NCBI RefSeq assembly: GCF_042676025.1 | Contig: NZ_JBHTJP010000032.1 | Span: 62,001 to 126,000 of the forward strand | Origin: Salinimicrobium gaetbulicola | Lineage (GTDB): Bacteria; Bacteroidota; Bacteroidia; Flavobacteriales; Flavobacteriaceae | DNA length: 64,000 nucleotides | Direction: 5' to 3' | In this document: piece by piece, positions 34,191-42,607 of the stretch | Numbering within the stretch: the first letter of the stretch is position 1 | How the letters are laid out: the number at the start of each line of letters is the position of its first letter | Position numbers and translations under genes: made by a program | Notes under the pieces: generated by a model | What the model saw: the letters and a program-made list of their open reading frames with translations, nothing else | Database searches by the model: none | What the model was told of the DNA's origin: nothing

Positions 34191-35468
34191 TTACATGTTT
34201 GCTGCAACTTCCTGAACCTTATCCAAGACTCTTAACAGGTTTTCACCCCATAATTTTGCGATCTCTTCTTCAGAATATCCTCGTTTAACCAGTTCCAGGG
34301 TTACGTTGAATGATTCTGAAGCGTCACTCCAGCCTTCAACTCCGCCGCCGCCGTCAAAATCGGAACTTATTCCAACGTGGTCTATCCCGATTTTTTCGAC
34401 CAGATAATCAATATGATCTACGAAATCTGACACCGAAACCGGAGACACTTTTTCTTTTAAATTCTGGATCTTAGGCTGAGCCAGTTTTTTCACTCTTGAA
34501 TATTCCTTGTAGTAAGCAGAGCGCGCATCATTATCAAGTGCCCTAACTTCATCCCGTTCCAATAATTCAAAGCCTATTTTTTGCCCCACTTCAGCATATA
34601 TTTTTTTTGCGGCAGTATTGAAGGCATTATGCTTTTCGGTGTGCACGTACGATGAAAATGCCACGGTTTGAATAACCCCTCCGTTATTTTTTAACCATTC
34701 TAACTGCTCATCATCCAGGTTTCTACTGTGATTGCATAAGGCCCGTGCCGAAGAATGGGATGCAATAAGTGGAGCTTTTGAAAGCTCGATCATTTGCCGC
34801 ATTGCTTCTTTGGAAGGGTGGGATACATCTATCATCATTCCTAAACGGTTCATTTCCTTTACCACCTTTTCTCCCAAAGGACTTAAACCATTGTGGAGCC
34901 ATTTCCCATCTTCTTCGCCTGTATTGGAGTCACACAACTGGCTGTGTCCGTTATGTGAAAGGGACATATAACGGGCACCTAAATCATAAAATTTTTCTAC
35001 ATTTTTTAAGTCTGTGCCAATCGGGTAGCCGTTTTCCACTCCTATCATGGCTACTTTTTTGCCTTGTGCTACCAGCTCCCGAACCTCTTTTGAGGTTGTG
35101 GCAAGTCCTATTTTATCAGGCGCAATTTCTTCGGTGAGTCTGTTTATGGCTTCAAACTTTGAAATGGCATTCTGGTAAGCATCGTTATAACCTTCTGCCG
35201 TGAGTGATCCTTGCCCGGTATAAACTATAAGCCAGGAAACATCAACCCCACCTTCTTCCATTTTCGGAAGGTTCACCTGGGTGTCAAGCTTTTGTGTGTA
35301 GTTGACTTCAGATGTGAAATTGTGGACATTAATGTCATTATGAGTGTCAATGGTAATGACTTTTTCATGAATTCTCTTCGCTTTTTGTTCCACATCTTCC
35401 GAAGTGGTTTGTGCTGCCATAGTAAAACAGCTTAAAAAGATCAGAGGGTAGGTTTTATTAAATTTCAT
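34191..35468 (-). CDS. Membrane dipeptidase (peptidase family M19), secreted
   Basis: 425 residues. Signal peptide ending near TMAAQ. Metal-binding and active-site motifs of renal dipeptidase are present: DTHNDINVH (H, D), the bridging Glu region in GVENGYPIG, SLSHNGHSQLCD, IDVSHPS, ASHSSARALCNH and HVGISSDFDGGG. It is a dizinc enzyme cleaving dipeptides, including those with D-residues, in the periplasm. It is a single gene; its terminator is shared with the tandem lipoproteins. Length and motif order are complete. Confidence 0.92.
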   Translation of the reverse strand: MKFNKTYPLIFLSCFTMAAQTTSEDVEQKAKRIHEKVITIDTHNDINVHNFTSEVNYTQKLDTQVNLPKMEEGGVDVSWLIVYTGQGSLTAEGYNDAYQNAISKFEAINRLTEEIAPDKIGLATTSKEVRELVAQGKKVAMIGVENGYPIGTDLKNVEKFYDLGARYMSLSHNGHSQLCDSNTGEEDGKWLHNGLSPLGEKVVKEMNRLGMMIDVSHPSKEAMRQMIELSKAPLIASHSSARALCNHSRNLDDEQLEWLKNNGGVIQTVAFSSYVHTEKHNAFNTAAKKIYAEVGQKIGFELLERDEVRALDNDARSAYYKEYSRVKKLAQPKIQNLKEKVSPVSVSDFVDHIDYLVEKIGIDHVGISSDFDGGGGVEGWSDASESFNVTLELVKRGYSEEEIAKLWGENLLRVLDKVQEVAANM

Positions 35469-35679
35469 TGTTTGGGTTTTAAAGGCTTAAAGTAGGGATT
35501 TTTTTCAAAAATGGAAGAGAAGAGCAGTAGGTGCATAAAATAGTAAATGAATAAAGGATGATTATATAAGCCCTTGAAAAATCTCTATAAAATTATCCTA
35601 CAAAGTAAATCATCTCGTATATTGTTAAAAATTTTAACAAAAGCAGTATAAATTATGTCCCATTAAACCTATTTAAGAT

Positions 35680-36135
35680 ATGAAAAAATTACTACTTCTT
35701 TTATTAATAGCAGTGAGCTTTACTTCTTGTTATACTACTTATGAGGTTATACCTCAAAAACATAATTATAGTAATAGTATTAATTATACTATTGATAAAG
35801 TGGAGGAAGGGAAGTCGGTAGCTTATGGAAATGGATCCTATAACGCCAGTAGAGGAAATAAGTTCGTATTTGTCTACCTCACCTTTAAGAACGAACTGGA
35901 ACAAAAACAGGATCTTGATTTTGATGAATTCATATTACTTAATCCTAAAACTAAGACAAAACATAAAGCCGAATGGTCTATGGTTGTTGGACCAATTAAT
36001 TTATGGGGGAATATTGATTCTTACATAAGAAGTGGAGATACTAAAAAACGAAAATTGGTTTTCATTTATCCTGAAGATGATAAAGCTGAATATCTTTTGG
36101 TTAAGGATGAGATTGTTGAGATAAAGTATCGTTAG
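35680..36135 (+). CDS. Small lipoprotein, possible Ig-like (DUF4352-like) fold
   Basis: 151 residues. Lipobox FTSC at about 17 with Cys18 as acceptor (SFTSCYTTYEV). The mature part is beta-rich: NKFVFVYLTFKNELEQKQDL, FILLNPKTKTKHKAEW and RKLVFIYPEDDKAEYLL, a layout like DUF4352 telokin-like proteins; this is only a resemblance by eye. It is probably on the outer membrane's periplasmic side. A peptidase gene follows 66 bp later but probably has its own promoter. Confidence 0.6.
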   Translation: MKKLLLLLLIAVSFTSCYTTYEVIPQKHNYSNSINYTIDKVEEGKSVAYGNGSYNASRGNKFVFVYLTFKNELEQKQDLDFDEFILLNPKTKTKHKAEWSMVVGPINLWGNIDSYIRSGDTKKRKLVFIYPEDDKAEYLLVKDEIVEIKYR

Positions 36136-36201
36136 AAATTTGAATTTCCTTTTTGATTCAACCTGTGTATCTTTAGGACACTTTAATCAAATATAAAAAC
36201 A

Positions 36202-38085
36202 ATGAAAAAAATATATCTTTTCCTGGTATTTTCGGGAATTTGTCTGGCTGCTTCCGCGCAGGTTATGACTGCGGAAAAATTATGGGAATTAGACAGGATC
36301 TCTCCAATAGGGCTTTCCAATGATCAACAAAAAGTAATCTTCAAGGTTAGGTCTTATGATGTGGATTCTAATTCCAGTACTTCTGAAACTTATGTTATTC
36401 CAATTAAAGGGGGAGAAGCTACAGCCATAAAATCTTATGACAGCATTTATAATGATTTGAAAATTACTCCTGACGGAAAATTTAAACTACTTTCCAAAGA
36501 GGTAAAGGTTCACCCGGTAACCGGAGAGGATCATTATCCTGAGCTTGAAAAATCTGACGTCTACATTTACGATGATCTTAACTACCGCCACTGGGATTCC
36601 TGGGAGGATGGTAAATACAATCATCTCTTTGTTAAAAACCTGGCTTCCGAAGAAGAATGGGATATTATGGAAGGAGAACCGCACGATACCCCATTGCAAC
36701 CATTCGGTGGGTCTGAGGATTACACCTGGAACAATGAGGGTAAAAAAGTAATTTACGTCTCTAAAAAGCTAAAAGGAAAGGATTATGCGGTAAGTACGAA
36801 TACCGATATTTATGAGTATGATCTAGAAACCAAAGTTACCCGAAACCTTACCGAAGAGAATAAAGGTTATGATACGCAGCCTGCATTTTCTAAAACTGGA
36901 ATCCTGGCCTGGTTGCAAATGGATGAACCGGGATATGAAGCTGATAAAAATGACATTATTATTCTGAATAACGGTACAAAACAAAATCTTACCAAAGATT
37001 GGGATGGTACCGTATTTAGCTTCGTCTGGAGTGAGGATGGAAAAAAAATCTTTTTTGTGGCTCCTGTAAAAGGAACAAGGCAATTGTTTGAGGTGAATAT
37101 TCCGAAGAAGGATACTCCCAAGATCAAACAGATCACTGAGGGACAGTTCGATGTTACAGGAATGGTTGGTCAGGTAGGTAATACCATGGTGGTTTCCCGC
37201 ACAGATATGAATCATGCAGCGGAATTATACACGGTAGATCTTAAAAGCGGGAAAATGACTCAGCTTAGTCATGTGAATGATGAGGTCTATGATAATATCA
37301 AATTGAGTAAGGTTGAGAAACGAATGATTCCAACTACCGATGGAAAGGAAATGCTTACCTGGGTGATCTACCCACCAGATTTTGACCCATCCAAAAAATA
37401 CCCTACTCTACTGTATCTACAAGGTGGCCCGCAGTCTCCATTATCGCAATTCTATTCGTTTAGATGGAACTTCCAATTGATGGCGGCCAATGGTTACATA
37501 GTGGTTGCTCCAAACCGTAGGGGAATGCCAGGGCATGGTGTAGAGTGGAATGAACAGATCAGTGGTGACTGGGGAGGACAGAACATGCAGGATTATCTAT
37601 CGGCCATTGATGCCATAAGTGAGGAGGATTTTGTAGATAATGACAGGCTGGGAGCTATTGGTGCCAGTTACGGAGGATATTCGGCGTTCTTCCTGGCAGG
37701 TCATCATGAGAAACGCTTTAAAACTTTCATTGCCCATGACGGGATCTTTAATACCCGCAGCATGTATGGAACGACAGAAGAGTTATTCTTTGTGAATAGG
37801 GATATGGGGGGAGCTTACTGGGAAGAACCTACACCCAAAGCTTATACAGATTTTAATCCGGCAAATTTTGTAACGAAATGGGATACCCCAATACTCATCA
37901 TTCAGGGAGGAAAAGATTTCAGGGTACCTATAGGGCAGGGGCTGGAAGCATTTCAGGCGGCTCAATTGAAAGGTTTAAAAAGCAAACTGCTTTACTTTCC
38001 AATGGAAAATCACTGGATATTATCATCCCAGAATGCTATAATCTGGCAGCGTGAATTTTATAAATGGCTGGAAGAAACATTATAA
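36202..38085 (+). CDS. S9-family prolyl oligopeptidase-type peptidase, secreted
   Basis: 627 residues. Signal peptide MKKIYLFLVFSGICLAASAQ. The first half is a beta-propeller with TolB/PD40-like repeats (about 30-370). The C-terminal catalytic domain has Ser489 in GASYGGYS, Asp in GGKDFRVP and His in ENHWIL. It cleaves small peptides, in the acylaminoacyl-peptidase/DPP-like branch, in the periplasm. It is followed by a clear terminator. A second S9 peptidase is encoded at 44644. Confidence 0.92.
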   Translation: MKKIYLFLVFSGICLAASAQVMTAEKLWELDRISPIGLSNDQQKVIFKVRSYDVDSNSSTSETYVIPIKGGEATAIKSYDSIYNDLKITPDGKFKLLSKEVKVHPVTGEDHYPELEKSDVYIYDDLNYRHWDSWEDGKYNHLFVKNLASEEEWDIMEGEPHDTPLQPFGGSEDYTWNNEGKKVIYVSKKLKGKDYAVSTNTDIYEYDLETKVTRNLTEENKGYDTQPAFSKTGILAWLQMDEPGYEADKNDIIILNNGTKQNLTKDWDGTVFSFVWSEDGKKIFFVAPVKGTRQLFEVNIPKKDTPKIKQITEGQFDVTGMVGQVGNTMVVSRTDMNHAAELYTVDLKSGKMTQLSHVNDEVYDNIKLSKVEKRMIPTTDGKEMLTWVIYPPDFDPSKKYPTLLYLQGGPQSPLSQFYSFRWNFQLMAANGYIVVAPNRRGMPGHGVEWNEQISGDWGGQNMQDYLSAIDAISEEDFVDNDRLGAIGASYGGYSAFFLAGHHEKRFKTFIAHDGIFNTRSMYGTTEELFFVNRDMGGAYWEEPTPKAYTDFNPANFVTKWDTPILIIQGGKDFRVPIGQGLEAFQAAQLKGLKSKLLYFPMENHWILSSQNAIIWQREFYKWLEETL

Positions 38086-38107
38086 AAGGTATTTGAAAAT
38101 AATGAAG

Positions 38108-38156
38108 AAGCGATCATCACTAACTTAAACAGGAGATGATCGCTTTTTTAATTTTA
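38108..38156 (+). terminator. Rho-independent terminator after the S9 peptidase gene
   Basis: Stem AGCGATCATC (38109-38118) and GATGATCGCT (38135-38144), then TTTTTTAATTTT. The loop is 16 bases. Confidence 0.85.
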
Positions 38157-38163
38157 TTAAAGA

Positions 38164-38643
38164 ATGATGGAATATCTCACTTTAGCAAGGGTGCTACATG
38201 TTTTGGCAATCGTGATATGGATAGGTGGAGTAGCGATGGTTACTACAGTTATCATTCCGGCGGTGAAGAAACTAAGATCAAAAGAAGAGCAGATCGAAAT
38301 CTTCGAGAAACTGGAAGGCCGGTTTTCCCTTCAGGCGAAGATCACCACATTAATTACTGCGATCACAGGCTTTTATATGCTTCACGTGCTCAATGCCTGG
38401 GATAGACTTCTGGATCTGCGATTTTGGTGGCTTCACGCCATGATCCTTATCTGGGTAATATTTACAATCGTTCTTTTTATACTAGAGCCTTTTTTTCTGC
38501 ATAAGATCTTCAGGAAATACGCCTTTCAAGATCCGGAAAAAGCATTCAGGATCATGCATCGTGCTCACTGGGTTTTATTGTCTCTGAGTCTCATTACCAT
38601 CTTCGGAGCAGTTGCAGGAAGTCATGGATGGTATTTATTTTAA
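38164..38643 (+). CDS. CopD-like/DUF2269-like four-helix membrane protein
   Basis: 159 residues with four TM helices (about 8-30, 55-75, 83-105, 130-155). LARVLHVLAIVIWIGGVAM at the start, with a helix-embedded His (LHVLAIVIWIGG), is typical of CopD-type and DUF2269 membrane proteins; further His lie in WLHAMILIWV and HRAHWVLL. Such proteins may bind heme or copper, but this is inference from the His pattern. It lies 32 bp before the next gene. Confidence 0.68.
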   Translation: MMEYLTLARVLHVLAIVIWIGGVAMVTTVIIPAVKKLRSKEEQIEIFEKLEGRFSLQAKITTLITAITGFYMLHVLNAWDRLLDLRFWWLHAMILIWVIFTIVLFILEPFFLHKIFRKYAFQDPEKAFRIMHRAHWVLLSLSLITIFGAVAGSHGWYLF

Positions 38644-38675
38644 TAAGCACTTAGAATATTAATTGAACTTTAGAA

Positions 38676-39137
38676 ATGAAAATAAATGACCTTAATCCCA
38701 GAAATGATCTTTCTACTTCAAGTACAGTCAAGGTATATGACCGGTTAGCACTTCTTCTGAAAGAATTAGGAACGCGGGATCTATCTCAAGAGACAATTCA
38801 GTCTATCAATAAAGAACTGGAGAAAATTGATCAAAACTCTGGTTCCGGCAGGAAATTTAAAAACCTGATTAAGAAGAAAGAACAAAAGATACTGGAGGTG
38901 GTCACAAAACAAGAAAATTTATTCCCGGCGAATTATTTTCAAAGTCATTGGATGGCCCTGGGAATGGCTGCTATAGGTTTGCCTTTAGGGGTGGCATTTG
39001 GTTTGGCCCTTGGTAATATTGCCTTTTTAGGAATAGGATTGCCAATTGGATTAGCCATAGGAATGTCTTTGGGTGCTGAAAAAGATAAAAAAGTAAAGGA
39101 AGAAAATCGCCAACTGAACTATAAACGGGAATTCTGA
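38676..39137 (+). CDS. Hypothetical protein with glycine-zipper membrane hairpin
   Basis: 153 residues. The first 90 residues are polar and helical (KVYDRLALLLKELG, then QSINKELEKIDQNSGSG). Residues about 95-135 form two Gly-rich membrane helices, MAAIGLPLGVAFGLALGNI and IGLPIGLAIGMSLGA, with G-x3-G spacing, joined by a very short turn. The C-terminus is charged (EKDKKVKEENRQ). Such hairpins can sit in the inner membrane with both ends cytoplasmic. Not recognised as a named family. Confidence 0.68.
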   Translation: MKINDLNPRNDLSTSSTVKVYDRLALLLKELGTRDLSQETIQSINKELEKIDQNSGSGRKFKNLIKKKEQKILEVVTKQENLFPANYFQSHWMALGMAAIGLPLGVAFGLALGNIAFLGIGLPIGLAIGMSLGAEKDKKVKEENRQLNYKREF

Positions 39138-39200
39138 AATATTTCAGAAATCTTTTCGATTGCCTATCTTTAATAGCAATTAGCACAATACCATACAATT

Positions 39201-39662
39201 ATGAAAGATTATTACTATTCTGACGGCCTGCAAAAGCACGGTCCATTTTCATTAGAAGAGCTCAGAGCAAAGAAGCTTACCAGAAACACGATGGTTTGGA
39301 GGTCTTCCATGGAAAAATGGATCCCAGCCGAACAAATGCCAGAGCTGGAAGGTACCTTTCGGGAAGAATCCGCCCAATCGGTAGATCAACAACCGAATCT
39401 ACAATATGAAAGACCGCCCCGAACCTGGCTGGTCGAGTCTATTTTGGTGACGGTATTTTGCTGCCTGCCATTTGGAATTGCCGGTATCGTGAATGCGGCC
39501 AGGGTAGAGTCAAGATTCAATTGCGGAGATATTTCCGGAGCTGAAAGAAGCTCTGAAGAAGCCGGAAAGTGGACTAAAATTGGTTTTTGGATAGGAATTG
39601 TGTGGGTAGTTATTTGTGTGGCATTAATGGCTTTTGGAGTTGCGATTGAACAGTACAACTAA
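39201..39662 (+). CDS. GYF_2 (DUF4339) and CD225-type membrane protein
   Basis: 153 residues. The N-terminal GYF_2 domain (about 1-55) has YYYSDGLQKHGPFSLEEL and VWRSSMEKWIPAEQMPEL. After a linker, a CD225/dispanin-like region (about 75-150) has two TM helices (VTVFCCLPFGIAGIVNAARV and KIGFWIGIVWVVICVALM) with the conserved Cys-Cys-Pro-Phe and polar loop. GYF_2 is thought to bind proline-rich peptides; CD225 proteins alter membrane curvature. Its 3' end overlaps the DUF2752 gene, so the two are translated together. Confidence 0.85.
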   Translation: MKDYYYSDGLQKHGPFSLEELRAKKLTRNTMVWRSSMEKWIPAEQMPELEGTFREESAQSVDQQPNLQYERPPRTWLVESILVTVFCCLPFGIAGIVNAARVESRFNCGDISGAERSSEEAGKWTKIGFWIGIVWVVICVALMAFGVAIEQYN

Positions 39663-40041
39663 ACATATTATAAAGTGGATAGGCTTAAGTTCCTTTCTCC
39701 TGGCCCTAATTGTGGTCTATGCAGTTTATGACCCTTCTAAAAATGGGTTTTTTCCACCCTGTCCTTTCCATAGTTTCACAGGTTTACAATGTCCGGGTTG
39801 TGGCTCCCAAAGGGCTGTTCATCACCTTCTTAATTTCGATATAATTTCTGCGGTTCACCAAAACGCTTTGCTTGTCATAGCAATTCCTTATGTGCTTTTG
39901 GGACTTCTTTTTGACTGGATATTGAAACCTTCGGAAAAAGTATTAAAATGGAGAAAGATCCTCTTCGGAAAAAATGCGATTCTTTTCGTATTTTCGTTGG
40001 TAATATTTTTCTGGATCTTCAGAAATATTCATAATTATTAA
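39646..40041 (+). CDS. DUF2752 membrane protein
   Basis: 131 residues from a TTG start at 39646, inside the end of the GYF/CD225 gene. TTG codons at 39634 and 39640 are alternatives; a GGAG six bases before 39646 favours that one, and there is no usable ATG. The DUF2752 signature GLQCPGCGSQRAVHHLL is present, preceded by a TM helix (IGLSSFLLALIVVYAVY) and followed by two more. The Cys pair and His suggest a small metal or redox site, but no function is known. It follows GYF/CD225 genes often in Bacteroidota, as I recall. Confidence 0.82.
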   Translation: MNSTTKHIIKWIGLSSFLLALIVVYAVYDPSKNGFFPPCPFHSFTGLQCPGCGSQRAVHHLLNFDIISAVHQNALLVIAIPYVLLGLLFDWILKPSEKVLKWRKILFGKNAILFVFSLVIFFWIFRNIHNY

Positions 40042-40050
40042 GCCCCTTCA

Positions 40051-40884
40051 ATGAAGAAATTTCTTTTGCTGATCGTATTTTTCAGCACGACCAATCTTAT
40101 AGCCCAAAGTACAGATTCTAAGAATGTTATTACATTTGAAATTGAAGCTCCACAGTTAGATACCATTCGTAAAATTTGGGTTTATACCCCTGAAGGTTAC
40201 AAGACCGCCGGGAAAAAGTATCCGGTGATCTATATGCATGATGCGCAAAATCTTTTTGATGCCTCGACTTCATACTCTGGAGAATGGAAAGTAGATGAAA
40301 TCCTTGATTCTTTAAAACAACCTGAAGTTATAGTAGTAGGCATTGAACACGGAAATGAAAAAAGAATCGATGAACTAACTCCCTTTCCTCACGAGAAATA
40401 TGGCGGAGGAAAAGGGGATAAATACCTGTCATTTCTTGTAGAAACCCTGAAGCCTCATATCGACGTGGTGTACCCAACTCTTTCCGAAGCAGAAAACACT
40501 ACTATAATGGGATCTTCATTGGGCGGACTCATATCGTTTTATGGAGCCCTTAAATATCCCGAAATTTTTGGCAAAGCTGGTGTATTTTCGCCTTCATTCT
40601 GGTTCAGTGAGGAGATTTACAAGTTTGTAGAAGGCCGCGAAATTGAGAATTCGACTAAATTCTATTTTGTTGGAGGTACAGGAGAAGGCGAGGAAATGAT
40701 CCCTGACCTTAAAAAAATGTATGACTTACTAAAGGAAAAAGGTCTTTCTGAAGAAAACATGCACATCAAGATCGTTAAGGACGGGCAACATAATGAAGCT
40801 GCCTGGAGCCGTGAATTTCCTGAAGCGTTTGCCTGGCTTATTGAGCCGGTGACATCAAAGATGATATTTAGAGTCTCAAAGTAA
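40051..40884 (+). CDS. Secreted esterase of the Fes/IroE type (alpha/beta hydrolase)
   Basis: 277 residues. Signal peptide MKKFLLLIVFFSTTNLIAQ. PVIYMHDAQNLFD (about 58-70) is a hallmark of the esterase D/siderophore esterase-like family. The nucleophile Ser is in IMGSSLGGLISF (about 155), and the catalytic His is near GQHNEAAW (about 250). It hydrolyses an ester in the periplasm; whether siderophore or carbohydrate ester cannot be read. Its ATG lies nine bases after the DUF2752 stop, suggesting co-transcription. Confidence 0.85.
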   Translation: MKKFLLLIVFFSTTNLIAQSTDSKNVITFEIEAPQLDTIRKIWVYTPEGYKTAGKKYPVIYMHDAQNLFDASTSYSGEWKVDEILDSLKQPEVIVVGIEHGNEKRIDELTPFPHEKYGGGKGDKYLSFLVETLKPHIDVVYPTLSEAENTTIMGSSLGGLISFYGALKYPEIFGKAGVFSPSFWFSEEIYKFVEGREIENSTKFYFVGGTGEGEEMIPDLKKMYDLLKEKGLSEENMHIKIVKDGQHNEAAWSREFPEAFAWLIEPVTSKMIFRVSK

Positions 40885-41032
40885 AAACACAATATATTCC
40901 TATCTACTAGGGTATTGTAACTCTAATTGCGATTTATAAATACTGCTCTTGATGATCAGTTTTTAACTTATTAGATTTCAGGTTATTACTTAAGATTTTT
41001 CTTCTAATTCGTATCTTTAATAAAAGAATACG

Positions 41033-41668
41033 ATGACCTTCAATAATCGGGAAAAACATTTCTTCAAGCTGGCTTACGGGTTGGCCGTTTTTACTATTGT
41101 CTACAATATCATTGAAGGTTTATTTGCTTTGTATTTTGGTTATGAAGATGAAAGTGTGACCCTTTTTGGATTTGGGGTAGACAGTTTTATCGAGGTGATC
41201 TCAGGAATGGGCATTGCTCATATGGTAAGACGTATTAAAAGAAATGAGAACCATAAGCGAGGTCACTTTGAAAGGAAGGCAATACGGGTCACGGGTACAG
41301 CATTCTTCCTTTTGGCTGGGGGGCTGGTGTTTGTGAGTATTTTTAATATAATCGTAGGACATAAACCTCAGGCTACCTTCTGGAGTGTTATTATTTCAGT
41401 GATTTCTATCGTAGTTATGTGGGTGGTCATCCTTGGAAAAAAACGCGCCGGTGAAAAACTTCATTCCGAAGCCATTCTCGCAGATGCCTATTGCACTTTA
41501 ATGTGTCATTACATGTCTATTGTACTGTTACTAAGCAGTGTTATTTACGAAATTAGCGGACTTGGGTTTATAGACAGTCTTGGTGGACTGGTATTGGCAT
41601 GGCTTGCTGTGAAAGAAGGGAAACGGTGCTATCGAATGGTTAAACCTGAAAATAAATATGTCTACTAA
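41033..41668 (+). CDS. CDF-like cation efflux protein reduced to the membrane domain
   Basis: 211 residues, against about 290-300 for usual CDF proteins. Six TM helices are present, with DSFIEV (Asp-x3-Glu like) in helix 2 (about 50-56) and LADAYCTLMCHYMS (about 148-161) in helix 5, the positions of the metal site. The C-terminal cytoplasmic metal-sensing domain is missing; the protein stops after helix 6 (GGLVLAWLAVKEGKR). Site residues differ from those of the Zn transporter at 16323, so another ion may be moved, or none. It overlaps the next gene by eleven bases. Confidence 0.75.
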   Translation: MTFNNREKHFFKLAYGLAVFTIVYNIIEGLFALYFGYEDESVTLFGFGVDSFIEVISGMGIAHMVRRIKRNENHKRGHFERKAIRVTGTAFFLLAGGLVFVSIFNIIVGHKPQATFWSVIISVISIVVMWVVILGKKRAGEKLHSEAILADAYCTLMCHYMSIVLLLSSVIYEISGLGFIDSLGGLVLAWLAVKEGKRCYRMVKPENKYVY

Positions 41669-42224
41669 AGATATTTCATCGCTCATCTTTTTGGCCCTTT
41701 TACCCCCTGAGAGTTTAGGGGAGGAAATAAAAGAACTTAAACAGGAATTTTCAGATAAGTACAATAGTAAAAGAGCACTTAGATTACCGGCTCATATAAC
41801 TCTGGTTCCTCCCTTTAGACTGACCGAAAACAGATCAGATGAACTTTTTATGATACTTGAAGATTTCTGCGGAAGATTTTCTGAAATGGAAGTTTCTCTG
41901 AAGGATTTCGGGGCTTTTCCTCCACGGGTAATTTTTATTGAGGTTGGCAATCCTGAAGTGCTCAGGCCTTTCCGGGATCAGCTTTTTACCTCCCTGGAAA
42001 ATTTCCTTCCGGTTGAACAATTAAAAACCGGACGTTCTTTTCGTCCCCACATCACCCTGGCTACCCGTGATCTTAGCAGGAGAGATTTTTACCTGGCCTG
42101 GGAAGAATTCAAAGATCGCAGTTTTGATGCCCTATTTTCTGTTGAAGGTTTAACCCTATTTAAACACAATGGAAAAATATGGGATAATATAACCGAATTT
42201 AAGTTCCAAAATAGGGAAAGATGA
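41658..42224 (+). CDS. 2'-5' RNA ligase-like (2H phosphoesterase) protein
   Basis: 188 residues. Two HxT motifs, each HITL (in PAHITLVPPF near 42 and RPHITLATRD near 130), mark the 2H phosphoesterase superfamily. These enzymes open 2',3'-cyclic phosphates or join RNA 2'-5' ends; the bacterial ThpR type is the nearest match. It overlaps the preceding CDF-like gene by eleven bases and is translated with it. The physiological substrate is unknown. Confidence 0.85.
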   Translation: MSTKDISSLIFLALLPPESLGEEIKELKQEFSDKYNSKRALRLPAHITLVPPFRLTENRSDELFMILEDFCGRFSEMEVSLKDFGAFPPRVIFIEVGNPEVLRPFRDQLFTSLENFLPVEQLKTGRSFRPHITLATRDLSRRDFYLAWEEFKDRSFDALFSVEGLTLFKHNGKIWDNITEFKFQNRER

Positions 42225-42256
42225 CCTGGATCACTTTTTAGAAATCTATAATACAA

Positions 42257-42264
42257 TAGATTTG
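42257..42264 (+). promoter_or_regulatory. -7 box TAGATTTG before the DUF2892 gene
   Basis: Exact TAnnTTTG match 25 bp before the ATG at 42290. No TTTG -33 element is found at the expected distance. Confidence 0.35.
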
Positions 42265-42289
42265 GGGAGTTTATATTATTTCCTGGGTC

Positions 42290-42496
42290 ATGGAACGAAA
42301 TTTAGGTTACATAGACATATTCATTCGGTTAACGCTGGTACTCATTTTAAGTGCGCTTCTCTTTTGGGAGGTTGTACCTAACTCTCTTTTTCTGATCTTC
42401 CTTGTGCCGGCAGGAACACTGTTTTTAACCAGTTTAGTTGCTTTCTGCCCCATTTATACGGCCTTGGGGATTAATACTTTCAAAAAGTCTTCCTAA
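42290..42496 (+). CDS. DUF2892 small membrane protein
   Basis: 68 residues. It starts MERNLGYIDIFIRLTLVL, which with the CPIYTALGINT ending is a clear DUF2892 (YgaP-like inner membrane domain) pattern. Two TM helices (about 10-28 and 32-52). Such domains are often fused or adjacent to rhodanese proteins, but here none is nearby. A -7-like box TAGATTTG lies 26 bp upstream (42257-42264). Confidence 0.82.
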   Translation: MERNLGYIDIFIRLTLVLILSALLFWEVVPNSLFLIFLVPAGTLFLTSLVAFCPIYTALGINTFKKSS

Positions 42497-42607
42497 TCTC
42501 ATTTTTAGAAAAAGCGCATTTCGTGAGATTGTTGTTGATTATCAGTCAATAGCATCGGTCGTTTAACGGAAAAACTATATTTTTATAAAGTTTTCCAACA
42601 GGTCGAT

